From Sulfurospirillum_A sp029027265 (GTDB lineage Bacteria > Campylobacterota > Campylobacteria > Campylobacterales > Sulfurospirillaceae): a DNA stretch of 64,000 nt. Below the pieces are notes generated by a model. The model worked only from the letters and a program-made list of their open reading frames with translations. It had not been told where the DNA came from and searched no databases. The DNA is taken from contig CP093061.1 of assembly GCA_029027265.1 (NCBI GenBank), positions 806,001 through 870,000 on the forward strand, given 5' to 3'. Made by a program: the position numbers and the translations under genes. Shown piece by piece: positions 25,892 to 33,815 of this stretch (the first letter of the stretch is position 1; every line of letters begins with the position of its first letter).

Positions 25892-27013
25892 TTACTTAGA
25901 AGCTCTTAAAATCTTCCAATACTCTTTATAAATTTCAAGTTTATCTTCATACTCAATATTGTTATATCTAACATTTACATTTGATTTTTCTTGATGATGA
26001 CTTAGACAAGCAGCACCAATATAATCAATACCGTATTTTTTTGACATTATACTTGTTATGAAGTTTCTATTGTCATGGGAACGGATAGGAAATTCTTTTG
26101 CCAATGGCTTATAATCTAAATCAACTTTATCTTTCATCATCGTAGCATATTTATCCATGTAGGTACGATGCCAATGCTTAAATAATTTTCCAGTCTTTGG
26201 TTCAGTTCCTATGATTTCTAAAACTTCTTTTGGTAGTGGATATTGTTCTGCTGTCATCTTTGGATGTAAATCTTTAAATGTTTTGGTGGTTTCTGCTCTA
26301 ACATTAACAACACCACCAATAATATCTTCATAATGTAGTTGAGAGAGTTCATTAAAACGTCTCGCACACATTATAGAAATTAAAGCAAATAGATTATAGT
26401 CATTTTCTTCTTTCAATGCCACTTGATATATTTTTCTTATTGCTTGTATTAATGGCTCATTTAATCTATCTGTTAATTTTGGTTTGACTCCATGAACTCC
26501 CATCTGAACACTTTTGATTACATTTCTTTTTACTACTTCATCATTAAAAGCATCTTCAAAAATTGGATGTAATATAGTTCTTGTTTTTTTAATGGTAGAT
26601 GATGATAATCCTAAATCTTCCATATTCTTTTTAATTCTTAGCAGATGCTCTTTTTCAACATTAGTTATCAGTAGATGACCGATGACCGGTTTAATATGTT
26701 TATTGTAATAAAATCTTGAAACTTTGTTATACTCATCACTTCTTGTATCTAAATACTTGAATAGTAAATCTTCAACTTTATTTGACTTGACATCAAATAT
26801 ATCAATTCCATCTGATAATTGATTTCTCCAACGACTTAACTCATCAAATGCCGATTTTGCTGAAGTCTTACCTCTCATTTTAGTTAAATTCTTTTCAGCA
26901 TATCGCTTTCCATTATGAATAAATTTAGCAATATAGTTTATTGTTCCATCAGACATTTCAAGTTCATATATGTTAGAATACTTTGTTTTTTCAAGTTTAT
27001 TTTGACGAGCCAT
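25892..27013 (-). CDS. int: Site-specific integrase of the island (tyrosine recombinase)
   Basis: A 373-residue phage-type integrase: an N-terminal arm-binding-like strand region (INYIAKFIHNGKRYAEKN), a helical core-binding domain around residues 75-175, and a catalytic domain with Arg in CARRFNELSQL, HDNR, and LSHHQEKSNVNVRY giving the His and the nucleophile Tyr. It lies at the right end, 158 bp from attR, reading into the island. The 25-bp direct repeat sits 14 bp before its start, so binding there could also repress its own promoter. This is the enzyme expected to recombine TTGAGGG in tRNA-Leu(GAG). Confidence 0.92.
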   Translation of the reverse strand: MARQNKLEKTKYSNIYELEMSDGTINYIAKFIHNGKRYAEKNLTKMRGKTSAKSAFDELSRWRNQLSDGIDIFDVKSNKVEDLLFKYLDTRSDEYNKVSRFYYNKHIKPVIGHLLITNVEKEHLLRIKKNMEDLGLSSSTIKKTRTILHPIFEDAFNDEVVKRNVIKSVQMGVHGVKPKLTDRLNEPLIQAIRKIYQVALKEENDYNLFALISIMCARRFNELSQLHYEDIIGGVVNVRAETTKTFKDLHPKMTAEQYPLPKEVLEIIGTEPKTGKLFKHWHRTYMDKYATMMKDKVDLDYKPLAKEFPIRSHDNRNFITSIMSKKYGIDYIGAACLSHHQEKSNVNVRYNNIEYEDKLEIYKEYWKILRASK

Positions 27014-27026
27014 TTTACATTCCTAA

Positions 27027-27051
27027 TAGGTGGTGTTTCAAGTTATGTCTC
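27027..27051. repeat. 25-bp direct repeat, right copy (probable integrase arm site)
   Basis: Identical to 5667-5691. Lies 14 bp upstream of the integrase start. A partial copy, TAGGTGGTGT, is at 27144-27153, 18 bp from attR. This suggests arm sites P and P' with an extra copy on the right. Confidence 0.7.
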
Positions 27052-27143
27052 TATGATAGCAAAAAAAGAGTAAAAATATGATTTTTAGAAATCAAATAAT
27101 GTTGTAAAAGCCCAGTAATAAAGGCTTTTAGAGCTAAAATAGA

Positions 27144-27153
27144 TAGGTGGTGT
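27144..27153. repeat. Third, partial copy of the arm-like repeat
   Basis: TAGGTGGTGT, identical to the first ten bases of the 25-bp repeats at 5667 and 27027, in the same orientation. It lies 18 bp left of the attR core. Confidence 0.55.
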
Positions 27154-27170
27154 ATATATGGAACGGAGTT

Positions 27171-27225
27171 TTGAGGGGGCAGTGCCTTAACGGGTGTGGA
27201 AGTTCAAATCTTCTCTGACGCACCA
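27171..27225 (+). pseudogene. 3' half of the host tRNA-Leu(GAG); begins with the attR core
   Basis: Begins with the shared core TTGAGGG (27171-27177), then the anticodon-stem strand GGCAG, variable arm, T arm with TTCAAAT, acceptor strand CTGACGC and encoded ACCA. It pairs with the 5' half at 5424-5460 and not with the island tRNA, whose acceptor is GCGACCG. Upstream sequence (tatatatggaacggagtt) is not a functional 5' half, although it has the tggaacgg of the D-arm. Confidence 0.93.
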
Positions 27226-27229
27226 TAAC

Positions 27230-27250
27230 TACAATTTGTAACTTTTTTTT
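27230..27250 (+). terminator. Terminator of the original tRNA-Leu gene
   Basis: Short stem tacaa/ttgta followed by nine or more T residues, directly after the tRNA 3' half. It would have ended the intact tRNA transcript before the island arrived. Confidence 0.6.
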
Positions 27251-27251
27251 A

Positions 27252-27282
27252 AAAAACTACTCAAAAACTACTCAAAAACTAT
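27252..27282. promoter_or_regulatory. 11-bp tandem repeats upstream of dctP
   Basis: Two perfect copies of aaaaactactc (27252-27262, 27263-27273) and a third partial copy aaaaactat. An 11-bp period places sites on one DNA face, as in operators of OmpR-type regulators. It lies 84 bp before the TRAP receptor gene. Could also be simple-sequence slippage. Confidence 0.4.
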
Positions 27283-27365
27283 AATAAAAGCAGAATTTAA
27301 AAAACAATTCTGTACTATCATATATTGTTTAAAAAACATAAATCATCTTATTTAAAGGGTTTGGT

Positions 27366-28448
27366 ATGAATATAAAGTATTTTAGTAAAATACTATTAGT
27401 TTTAGCGGTTATTTCATCATTTGCGATGAATGCAGTTGCAAAAGAGAAAGTATATAAATGGAAGTTAGCTATGTCTTGGCCAAAGCATCTTACTCCTCTT
27501 TCGTCTCCTCCTCAGAAATTTGCTAAAATGGTAAATGAAATGTCAAATGGTCGTTTAGTCATTGCTGTTCATGGCCCTGAAAAGCATAAAGCAGCACTTG
27601 GTGTTTTTGATATGACTAAACTTGGTCAGTACCAGATGGCACATTCAGGTTCATACTATTGGAAAGGTAAAGATATAAATACTCTTTTCTTTACGTCTAT
27701 GCCTTTTGGAATGACTCAAGATGAACAGACTGCATGGTTCTATTATGGTGGTGGACTTGAACTTATGCAAAAAGTATATGGTAAACACAAAATGTACTCA
27801 TTTCCTGGAGGAAATACTGGTGTTCAGATGGGTGGATGGTTTAAAAAAGAGATTAAGACTGTTGATGATTTGAAAGGTCTTAAAATGAGAATTCCTGGCT
27901 TTGCTGGAGAGGTTATGGCAGAACTTGGTGTTACCGTAACAAACTTACCTGGTGGCGAGCTTTATACTGCATTAGAGCGTGGAACTATTGACGCACTTGA
28001 GTGGGTTGGACCAGGAATGGATATTAAAATGGGATTTCATAAAGTCGCTCCATATTATTACACAGGATGGCATGAACCAGCAAGTGAAATGCAATTTATG
28101 GTAAATAAAAAAGCATTTGATAAGTTACCAAAAGATTTACAGGCTATCGTTAGAGTTGCTATGAAAGCGGCTGCTGCAGATATGTATTCTGAAAATTATG
28201 TTGCTAGTGCTGATGCTTGGGTAAAGATGAAAAAAGATTATCCAAAAATTATTGTAAAAGAGTTTCCAATGCCTGTTCTTAGGGCAATGAAAGCAGCAAA
28301 TGATAAACTTATAGTAAAATTAGAAAAAAGAGGTCCTTTAACAAAGGAGATAATAGTATCACAAAGAGAATTTCTTAAAAAATCTCGTGAGTGGACAAAA
28401 ATATCTGAGTATTCTTACTTAAAAAGTATGATTGCTTTAGAAAACTAA
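27366..28448 (+). CDS. TRAP transporter substrate-binding protein, DctP/TakP type (solo copy)
   Basis: A 360-residue periplasmic receptor. Signal peptide (LLVLAVISSFAMNAVAKE), then the DctP fold with LKGLKMRIPGFAGEV, the substrate arginine in this segment, LERGTIDALEWVGPGMD and APYYYTGWHEPA, signatures of the alpha-keto acid/lactate-binding branch. It is a close paralogue of the receptor at 40050 but has no DctQ/DctM beside it, so it probably feeds the same membrane subunits or senses the ligand for a kinase. It is the first gene right of the island and ends in a terminator hairpin. Substrate is inferred from the branch, not proven. Confidence 0.9.
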   Translation: MNIKYFSKILLVLAVISSFAMNAVAKEKVYKWKLAMSWPKHLTPLSSPPQKFAKMVNEMSNGRLVIAVHGPEKHKAALGVFDMTKLGQYQMAHSGSYYWKGKDINTLFFTSMPFGMTQDEQTAWFYYGGGLELMQKVYGKHKMYSFPGGNTGVQMGGWFKKEIKTVDDLKGLKMRIPGFAGEVMAELGVTVTNLPGGELYTALERGTIDALEWVGPGMDIKMGFHKVAPYYYTGWHEPASEMQFMVNKKAFDKLPKDLQAIVRVAMKAAAADMYSENYVASADAWVKMKKDYPKIIVKEFPMPVLRAMKAANDKLIVKLEKRGPLTKEIIVSQREFLKKSREWTKISEYSYLKSMIALEN

Positions 28449-28454
28449 TTATAA

Positions 28455-28472
28455 GGTAGCCTTATGGCTACC
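28455..28472 (+). terminator. Terminator after the solo TRAP receptor
   Basis: Arms ggtagcc (28455-28461) and ggctacc (28466-28472) with loop ttat, followed by a pyrimidine-rich tail. Confidence 0.7.
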
Positions 28473-28566
28473 TCCCTTCTAAAAAATCCCTATTTTTATA
28501 TAAATTATGCTAAAATAAACGCTTTTAATTTATGAGCTGTAAGCTCAAAGTGTAAGGATGATTTAT

Positions 28567-29904
28567 ATGAAAGTTGCTAGATTTAGTCGTATTGGATTTG
28601 TCTTAGCTGCTGCAGGAAGTGCAGTAGGTCTTGGAAATATATGGAAATTCCCATATATGACAGGAGAAAATGGTGGTGGTGCTTTTGTACTTATTTATTT
28701 ACTCACAATTACGGTAATAGGGTTATCTCTTTTTATTGCTGAAGTCCTTTTGGGTAAAGCAGCTAGAAATGATTCAGTTACAACTTTTGAGACACTTGCT
28801 CCAAAAAATGGGCACCTTTGGAAGTATGCAGGTTTTATTATCTTTGCGGGTACTTTGATTCTTTCATTTTATTTGATTGTTATTGGTTGGATTATAAAAT
28901 ATGTATACATATCAGCTACATCACTACCTTCAACCGTAAAAGAGGCTGGAGCAGCTTTTGGTAATATGGTTACAACTGATGTTCTAGGTCAGTTTATATT
29001 TTTTAATGTAGCTTTTTTTATCACTATATTTATAGTAACTCGTGGAATTAAACAAGGAATCGAGAAAGTAAATCTTATTTTAATGCCACTTTTAATTATT
29101 ATATTACTGGCATTATTTTTCTACGCAACAACACTTAGTGGTTTTTCTGAAGCACTGAAGTTTCTTTTTATTCCAGATTGGTCAAAGGTGACAGATACAA
29201 CAGTACTAAAAGCAGTAGGTCATGCATTTTTTACTCTATCTTTAGGTATGGGGACTATTATGGCATATTCTGCCTCACTATCCAATGATACAAACATTGT
29301 AAAAGCATCAATTAGTGTTGCTGTAATTGATACTGCTATTGCATTGGTTGCTGGTATTGTTATCTTCTCTTTTATCTTTACAGGTGGAGCTGAGGCAGCT
29401 GGTGGTCCTGGTTTAGTATTTATATCTTTACCTCCTATTTTCGCAGAGTTTGGCTCTTTAGGTAACCTCTTTAGTGTCGCTTTTTTTGTTGCACTTGGTT
29501 TTGCTGGTATTACTTCAGCAGTTTCACTTATAGAACCAACGGTATTGTATATGACTAGTAGATTTAGTATTTCAAGAGCTAGATCATTAGTTTACCTTGG
29601 TGGAGTTACCTATGTTTTGGGAACTATGGCACTATTATCTAATATAAAAGAGTATAAATCATATGTTACTTTCGGTGGAAAAGGTTTCTTTGATATCTTA
29701 GATTTTGCAAGTTCATCTATAATGTTGCCATTTGGTGGAATTTTAATAGCAGTTTTTGTTGGACATGTTATTCAGCGTGAGAGAGTTTATTCACTACTTA
29801 AAGATTATATGAGTGATAGAGTATTCGCTTTATGGTATTTTACGATAAAATATATAATTCCAATAGCTGTATCTGCTGTTATGATAAATAAAATATTCTT
29901 TTAA
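28567..29904 (+). CDS. Sodium-dependent symporter, neurotransmitter:Na+ symporter family
   Basis: A 445-residue inner-membrane transporter of the LeuT fold. TM1 holds the Na+/substrate signature SAVGLGNIWKFPYMTGENGGGAF; ten or eleven further hydrophobic segments follow, and TM6 and TM8 regions (FFTLSLGMGTIMAYSASL, ALGFAGITSAVSLIEP) are recognisable. The substrate is probably an amino acid. I prefer ATG 28567 with AAGGA at good distance; ATG 28558 would add three residues. A pair of such symporters lies beside atpE and the pycB/pckA/argH genes in Campylobacter jejuni as I recall, so this copy sits in its ancestral neighbourhood, now parted from atpE by the island. Confidence 0.9.
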   Translation: MKVARFSRIGFVLAAAGSAVGLGNIWKFPYMTGENGGGAFVLIYLLTITVIGLSLFIAEVLLGKAARNDSVTTFETLAPKNGHLWKYAGFIIFAGTLILSFYLIVIGWIIKYVYISATSLPSTVKEAGAAFGNMVTTDVLGQFIFFNVAFFITIFIVTRGIKQGIEKVNLILMPLLIIILLALFFYATTLSGFSEALKFLFIPDWSKVTDTTVLKAVGHAFFTLSLGMGTIMAYSASLSNDTNIVKASISVAVIDTAIALVAGIVIFSFIFTGGAEAAGGPGLVFISLPPIFAEFGSLGNLFSVAFFVALGFAGITSAVSLIEPTVLYMTSRFSISRARSLVYLGGVTYVLGTMALLSNIKEYKSYVTFGGKGFFDILDFASSSIMLPFGGILIAVFVGHVIQRERVYSLLKDYMSDRVFALWYFTIKYIIPIAVSAVMINKIFF

Positions 29905-29917
29905 AAAGGTGTAGCCT

Positions 29918-30181
29918 ATGAGAGATTTAGAGTTAAAAAATGTCTTAAAAGTTGATGGTAGAGAGTTTTTAGTTTCTACTATCAGTATGCATGTTCGTCA
30001 TTCTTGGTTTGAAGATGACGTAAAAAAAGTTGTTTATGAAACTATGGTATTTGAAGTAATAAATGATGAAGTTCAGTATCATAATACAATATTCAATGAG
30101 CGTTTTAATATGCCAGATGAAGCCATATCAGAGCATGGAGCAATTTTGAAAAACCCAAAGAACTTTTTTATCCTATCATAG
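29918..30181 (+). CDS. 87-residue hypothetical protein
   Basis: Small soluble acidic protein with no family I recognise, starting 14 bp after the symporter stop behind AAAGGTG, so probably cotranscribed with it. It reads as beta-strand rich (VDGREFLVSTISMHVRH, then VYETMVFEVIND). Its 3' end overlaps the end of the convergent kinase gene by 14 bp, so the two genes share a tail-to-tail junction with no room for a separate terminator. No signal peptide or membrane segment. Confidence 0.7.
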   Translation: MRDLELKNVLKVDGREFLVSTISMHVRHSWFEDDVKKVVYETMVFEVINDEVQYHNTIFNERFNMPDEAISEHGAILKNPKNFFILS

Positions 30182-31976
30182 GTACTTCTATTGTAAAGAG
30201 TGCTCCTCCTGGAGTATTCTTTACATGTAAACTTCCCATAAAATTTTCTACTACTATAACTCTTGACATATAAAGACCTATACCAGTTCCACTTTTTAGT
30301 TTTGTTGTAAAATATGCATCAAAAACTTTATTTATGTTACCTGCTTTTATGCCACCTGCATTGTCTTCAATCGTTACTTTATTGGTTGAATTTTCGCAAA
30401 AAAGTTTAATTTTAATGTAAGGAGATTTTACTCCAGTCTCTTCTAGTGCTTCTCTCGCATTATGCATAATATTTAATATGACTTGTGAAAATTGGTTTTT
30501 ATAACCTTTTATAGAGAAATCATCTTGGACATCTATAATTATTTTTATGCCCTCATGTTTGATGGAGGCCCCTATAATTTTATAAGTATCTTTAATAGAT
30601 TGTTTTACATTAAAAGTAGATATTTCACTATCTGGTACATAAAAGTTTTTAAAATCGTCTATTGTTTGAGACATATAATCCATCTGTCCAAGAGCGCTAT
30701 TTATGTATCTATCAAATTGTTCATCGCTTAGTTTTCCAAGGGATTTAAATGTTTTCATATTTTGCAGAATAAGACTTACTCTTGTGATGGGATGGCGCCA
30801 TTGATGAGCAATATTTCCTATCATCTCTCCAAGAGCCGCTAGTTTTGCTTGATTTTCTAGAATTCTATCTTTTATTTTATTTTTTTCTATTTCTTCATCA
30901 ACTCTTTTTCCTAGATTGTTTGCTAGTTTGGTTATGTCATTTGATTTAGTGTATAGTGATTGATATATCTTTTTTGCGGGAGATGATGCAATATAGGCAA
31001 AAGGAATAGCAATTAAGATTGCATATAATATCGTAAAAAGTACTCTTTCTTTCACTAAAGCTCTTGTTTTAGCTATTTTTTCTGCATTTTCAAAGTATAC
31101 TAGCCTATAGTCTTGATAATCTTCATATGTTAGTGGCTGTAAAAAATATCTATTTTTTGCATTGAACTCTTTTATTTTACTTTTAACTGCTTTTTTTGTT
31201 ATTTTCAATTCATCTGTTATGTTGTGAGCATTACCAAGATATTGTGACCAGTTTTTGTTTTGATTTTTGTGTATTAAAAAATAACCATTTTTATCTACAA
31301 GGTACACATCAAAAACAGAAGATTCAGTGAGTGTTTTAAGGTAAGGTTTCATAAATATATTAATTATTATAAAACCCTCGAAAGATGAGTTTACATATAC
31401 TTGTTTAGCAACTCTTAAAACAGGTTTTATAGGTTTTTCAATAACATTATGTTCTATATTTAAATCAATTTTTGAAAACCAAACTTCATCTTTATTGATA
31501 GAACAACAAGCCTGAAAGTAGTATCTTGCAGATTTGTTTTGTAGGTTCTCTTTCTTTACTAAGACTGGTTCATTAGCAATTTCTTTTCTATCTAATCTAA
31601 TTATCTCTTGTCCATTTTTATTGATGTATCTTAGTTGCATATAGTTAGCATTTGAGTGCATAAGTGTTTTAAACAAAGAGTGTACATTTTTATAATCATG
31701 TTTTTTATTTTCTATAAAACTTAATAAAATTTCATTTTTTGATAATGCATTAACTGCAGCTGTTCTTTTTTTATAAAATTCATTATAGAAATTTTGTTTA
31801 TAACTAGCTTCTGTTTTTACTTCTTCTTCAAAATGCTTAATAGATTCACTTGCTGAGTACTTTACATGTAGAAGGTAAATTCCTCCTAAAATGAGTGTGG
31901 CAAATAGTATGTATGAGAGTAGAAGAGTAATTTTGAATTTTCTATTTTGACGTTTAAGGCTTACTAGTTCAATCAT
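30168..31976 (-). CDS. Membrane sensor histidine kinase with periplasmic dCache-like domain
   Basis: A 602-residue kinase. TM1 (residues 14-35) and TM2 (about 313-331) enclose a periplasmic domain of 275 residues whose length and pattern fit a double-Cache ligand sensor. The cytoplasmic part has a coiled coil, the H-box NIAHQWRHPITRVSL with the phosphorylated His, the N box IMHNAREAL, and ATP-binding EDNAGGI and GTGIGLYMS. The start overlaps the response-regulator stop by 8 bp. It ends a five-gene operon headed by the dodecaheme cytochrome, so the cytochrome is a likely target. Cache sensors commonly bind small organic acids. Confidence 0.9.
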   Translation of the reverse strand: MIELVSLKRQNRKFKITLLLSYILFATLILGGIYLLHVKYSASESIKHFEEEVKTEASYKQNFYNEFYKKRTAAVNALSKNEILLSFIENKKHDYKNVHSLFKTLMHSNANYMQLRYINKNGQEIIRLDRKEIANEPVLVKKENLQNKSARYYFQACCSINKDEVWFSKIDLNIEHNVIEKPIKPVLRVAKQVYVNSSFEGFIIINIFMKPYLKTLTESSVFDVYLVDKNGYFLIHKNQNKNWSQYLGNAHNITDELKITKKAVKSKIKEFNAKNRYFLQPLTYEDYQDYRLVYFENAEKIAKTRALVKERVLFTILYAILIAIPFAYIASSPAKKIYQSLYTKSNDITKLANNLGKRVDEEIEKNKIKDRILENQAKLAALGEMIGNIAHQWRHPITRVSLILQNMKTFKSLGKLSDEQFDRYINSALGQMDYMSQTIDDFKNFYVPDSEISTFNVKQSIKDTYKIIGASIKHEGIKIIIDVQDDFSIKGYKNQFSQVILNIMHNAREALEETGVKSPYIKIKLFCENSTNKVTIEDNAGGIKAGNINKVFDAYFTTKLKSGTGIGLYMSRVIVVENFMGSLHVKNTPGGALFTIEVPMIG

Positions 31977-32631
31977 CTTGAGTAAAATTCTCTATTTTGT
32001 AACCAGTTCCACGAATGTTGTGTATGAAGTCATAAGATAGTTTTGAGCGTATTTTTTTTATTTGTGTTCTTAGAGTATTGGAATTGACTACCTTATCATC
32101 CCACACATAATCCATCAAAGTATTGCTATATACTACATGATTTAGGTTTTTTACAAGGTAGTAAATAAGATTTTTTTCATTTTCACTGAAGTCTATTATT
32201 TTATCTTTATCATAAAGTTCCATTTTACTAGTGTCATAGAACTGATTTGGTCCCAATTGAACTTTTTTAGAGACATGCTCAAGAACAAGCTTGTTTATAC
32301 GAAGCTCTAACTCTTCAAAGTGAAAAGGTTTTCTTATATAATCACTACAACCTACTTCATACCCTATTTTTATAGTTTCTATATCACTCATAGAAGTCAA
32401 AAATATAGCAGGAGTTTTAACTCCCATCTCTCGTATCTCTTTTAGGGTTTCTATTCCATTTTTGATAGGCATATTTATATCTAATAAAAATATGTCATTA
32501 CTATATATGTTTGCATTTTCTAGAAGCTCTTCACCATTAAGATAACACTCTACGCTATGGTTTTTAATTTCAAAGTAGAGTTTTATCTCTTCGGCAATTA
32601 GTTTATCATCTTCCAGTAATATAATTTTCAA
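31969..32631 (-). CDS. OmpR-family response regulator
   Basis: A 220-residue regulator. Receiver domain with the acidic pocket LEDDK, phospho-acceptor Asp in FLLDINMPIKNGIE, switch Thr/Ser (FLTSMS) and Lys in IRKPF. The C-terminal winged helix has VNSNTLRTQIKKIRSKL as recognition helix. It overlaps its kinase by 8 bp and begins next to the stop of the thioredoxin gene. An 11-bp-spaced direct repeat in the promoter region of the operon (36193-36211) is a candidate binding site. It resembles the regulator at 39284, so cross-regulation between the two pairs is possible. Confidence 0.92.
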   Translation of the reverse strand: MKIILLEDDKLIAEEIKLYFEIKNHSVECYLNGEELLENANIYSNDIFLLDINMPIKNGIETLKEIREMGVKTPAIFLTSMSDIETIKIGYEVGCSDYIRKPFHFEELELRINKLVLEHVSKKVQLGPNQFYDTSKMELYDKDKIIDFSENEKNLIYYLVKNLNHVVYSNTLMDYVWDDKVVNSNTLRTQIKKIRSKLSYDFIHNIRGTGYKIENFTQDD

Positions 32632-33111
32632 TTAGATTAAACCAGCTTCTTTCAAGTATGATGTCAAATCTTTATCTTTATATATATCGTTGTTTAAATA
32701 ATTTAGAAAAAGTTTCATTTGACTTGGATCTGCATAACCTGGAAGTTGTATAATTTTATTCCAATTTTTGTCAAACATAACTACAGTAGGAGTTACACGA
32801 GAGCCAAATTGCATTTTTAGTGATAAAGATGTAGTTTTTACAGCTGGAGTTTTATCTCCAATTTCAAAATTCTTTTGTTCATCTATTGGAATGTAATAAA
32901 CATTCATTTTACCTTCAATTAAAGAGCTTAATTCTTCATTTTTAGTTAGGTCTTTTTTTAATACTTCACAGTATGGGCAGCCTTTACTTCCCAAAATCAA
33001 CATTACATTTTTTCCATTTGCTTTTAGTTTTGAATCGTATGAGATTAATACTTCTGCTTGAAGCAGACTCATACTAAAAATCAAAGTTACAAAACCAATT
33101 AAAATCTTCAT
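32632..33111 (-). CDS. Periplasmic thioredoxin-fold protein (SoxW-like)
   Basis: A 159-residue exported protein: signal peptide (ILIGFVTLIFSMSLLQAE), thioredoxin motif GSKGCPYCEVLKK and cis-Pro region RVTPTVVMFD. I chose ATG 33111 behind AGGAGG; a GTG at 33117 would add two residues. Third gene of the cytochrome-thioredoxin-thioredoxin-regulator-kinase operon. Likely roles are keeping the CxxCH cysteines of the 12-heme cytochrome reduced during maturation, or handling sulfur intermediates as SoxW does; sequence alone does not decide. Confidence 0.85.
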   Translation of the reverse strand: MKILIGFVTLIFSMSLLQAEVLISYDSKLKANGKNVMLILGSKGCPYCEVLKKDLTKNEELSSLIEGKMNVYYIPIDEQKNFEIGDKTPAVKTTSLSLKMQFGSRVTPTVVMFDKNWNKIIQLPGYADPSQMKLFLNYLNNDIYKDKDLTSYLKEAGLI

Positions 33112-33158
33112 AAACACTCCTCCTATTTATCTTTACATGTAGAGAGTCAAGAGTAAAC

Positions 33159-33815
33159 TCAACTCTCTTTTATTATACCTTTTTCTATATAGAATTGTTT
33201 TAACTCTTTATAGATATCTCCAGTTTTTCTATTCACACCTTCCCATCTTTTTGAGTCCATGAATTCAAGTGTGACCTCAAATTGTTTTGGTCCCATATAC
33301 CCAGGAACTACAAATACACTTTGTGTCTGTTTATCGGTAAAAATAAGAGTAGGAGTAGCTTGAATACCATATATGTCTTTTAATGTGTTTGTATCAACTT
33401 GAGACATTTCACCTTGGTGGTCTAGTAGATGCATTTTATTTGTATCTATTGACAACATATAAGTAGAAAAATCATTTGCTAGGCGATTTCTTAGAATATC
33501 ACTTGCTAAAATATCATCTTTTAGTTGGTCACAGTATTTACATGTAGAGCTTTCAAAGATAATCAATCCATATTTTCCATTTGAAGATATCTTTGAGTTG
33601 TCTTGAACTATATTGCTCAAGTCACGTTTTACTGGTTTAGCCATGTTAGTTTCAACTTTTTTAGCTGCATGAGTCTCTATTTTAGCTGTTGGGACTGCTT
33701 TTTCTTGGACTGTTTTTGGTTTAGTTTCAGTTACTACTGTTTTATCTTCACATCCAGTAAAGATAAAAAGGGCTGCTGTGAGCAGCCCTAAAACTTTAGA
33801 AAAAGTTTTTATCAT
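33159..33815 (-). CDS. Thioredoxin-fold lipoprotein
   Basis: A 218-residue lipoprotein. The lipobox LFIFTGC gives a lipidated Cys near residue 22, then a linker of about 55 Lys/Thr-rich residues, then a thioredoxin domain with FESSTCKYCDQLKDD and cis-Pro segment IQATPTLIFTD. Its start overlaps the cytochrome stop (ATGA), so the two are translationally coupled. Membrane tethering plus coupling to a 12-heme cytochrome suggests a dedicated reductant for heme attachment or a redox partner. Paralogous in fold but not close in sequence to the thioredoxin downstream. Confidence 0.87.
   Translation of the reverse strand: MIKTFSKVLGLLTAALFIFTGCEDKTVVTETKPKTVQEKAVPTAKIETHAAKKVETNMAKPVKRDLSNIVQDNSKISSNGKYGLIIFESSTCKYCDQLKDDILASDILRNRLANDFSTYMLSIDTNKMHLLDHQGEMSQVDTNTLKDIYGIQATPTLIFTDKQTQSVFVVPGYMGPKQFEVTLEFMDSKRWEGVNRKTGDIYKELKQFYIEKGIIKES

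Larger units (their letters stand above)
5461..27170. mobile_element. Integrated plasmid-like genomic island in tRNA-Leu(GAG)
   Basis: About 21.7 kb bounded by the two halves of one tRNA-Leu gene and a shared 7-bp core. The integrase gene lies at the right end, reading inward, and a 25-bp direct repeat lies near each end (5667, 27027). Inside are a Rep_3-like initiator with iterons, a second tyrosine recombinase, HU-like proteins, an HTH protein next to attL, a LlaJI-type restriction system, an orphan adenine methylase, an IS element and many unrecognised genes. No relaxase, coupling protein or VirB-like gene is visible, so it is an integrative plasmid or mobilisable island rather than a conjugative element. 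Boundaries are accurate to within the 7-bp core. Confidence 0.93.

Noticed and set aside
5461..27170. Conjugative element (ICE)
   Set aside because: No relaxase, coupling ATPase, VirB4-like gene or recognisable oriT was found.
27155..27225. A functional tRNA at the right island end
   Set aside because: Only the 3' half is present; the sequence before it lacks an acceptor strand and D stem.
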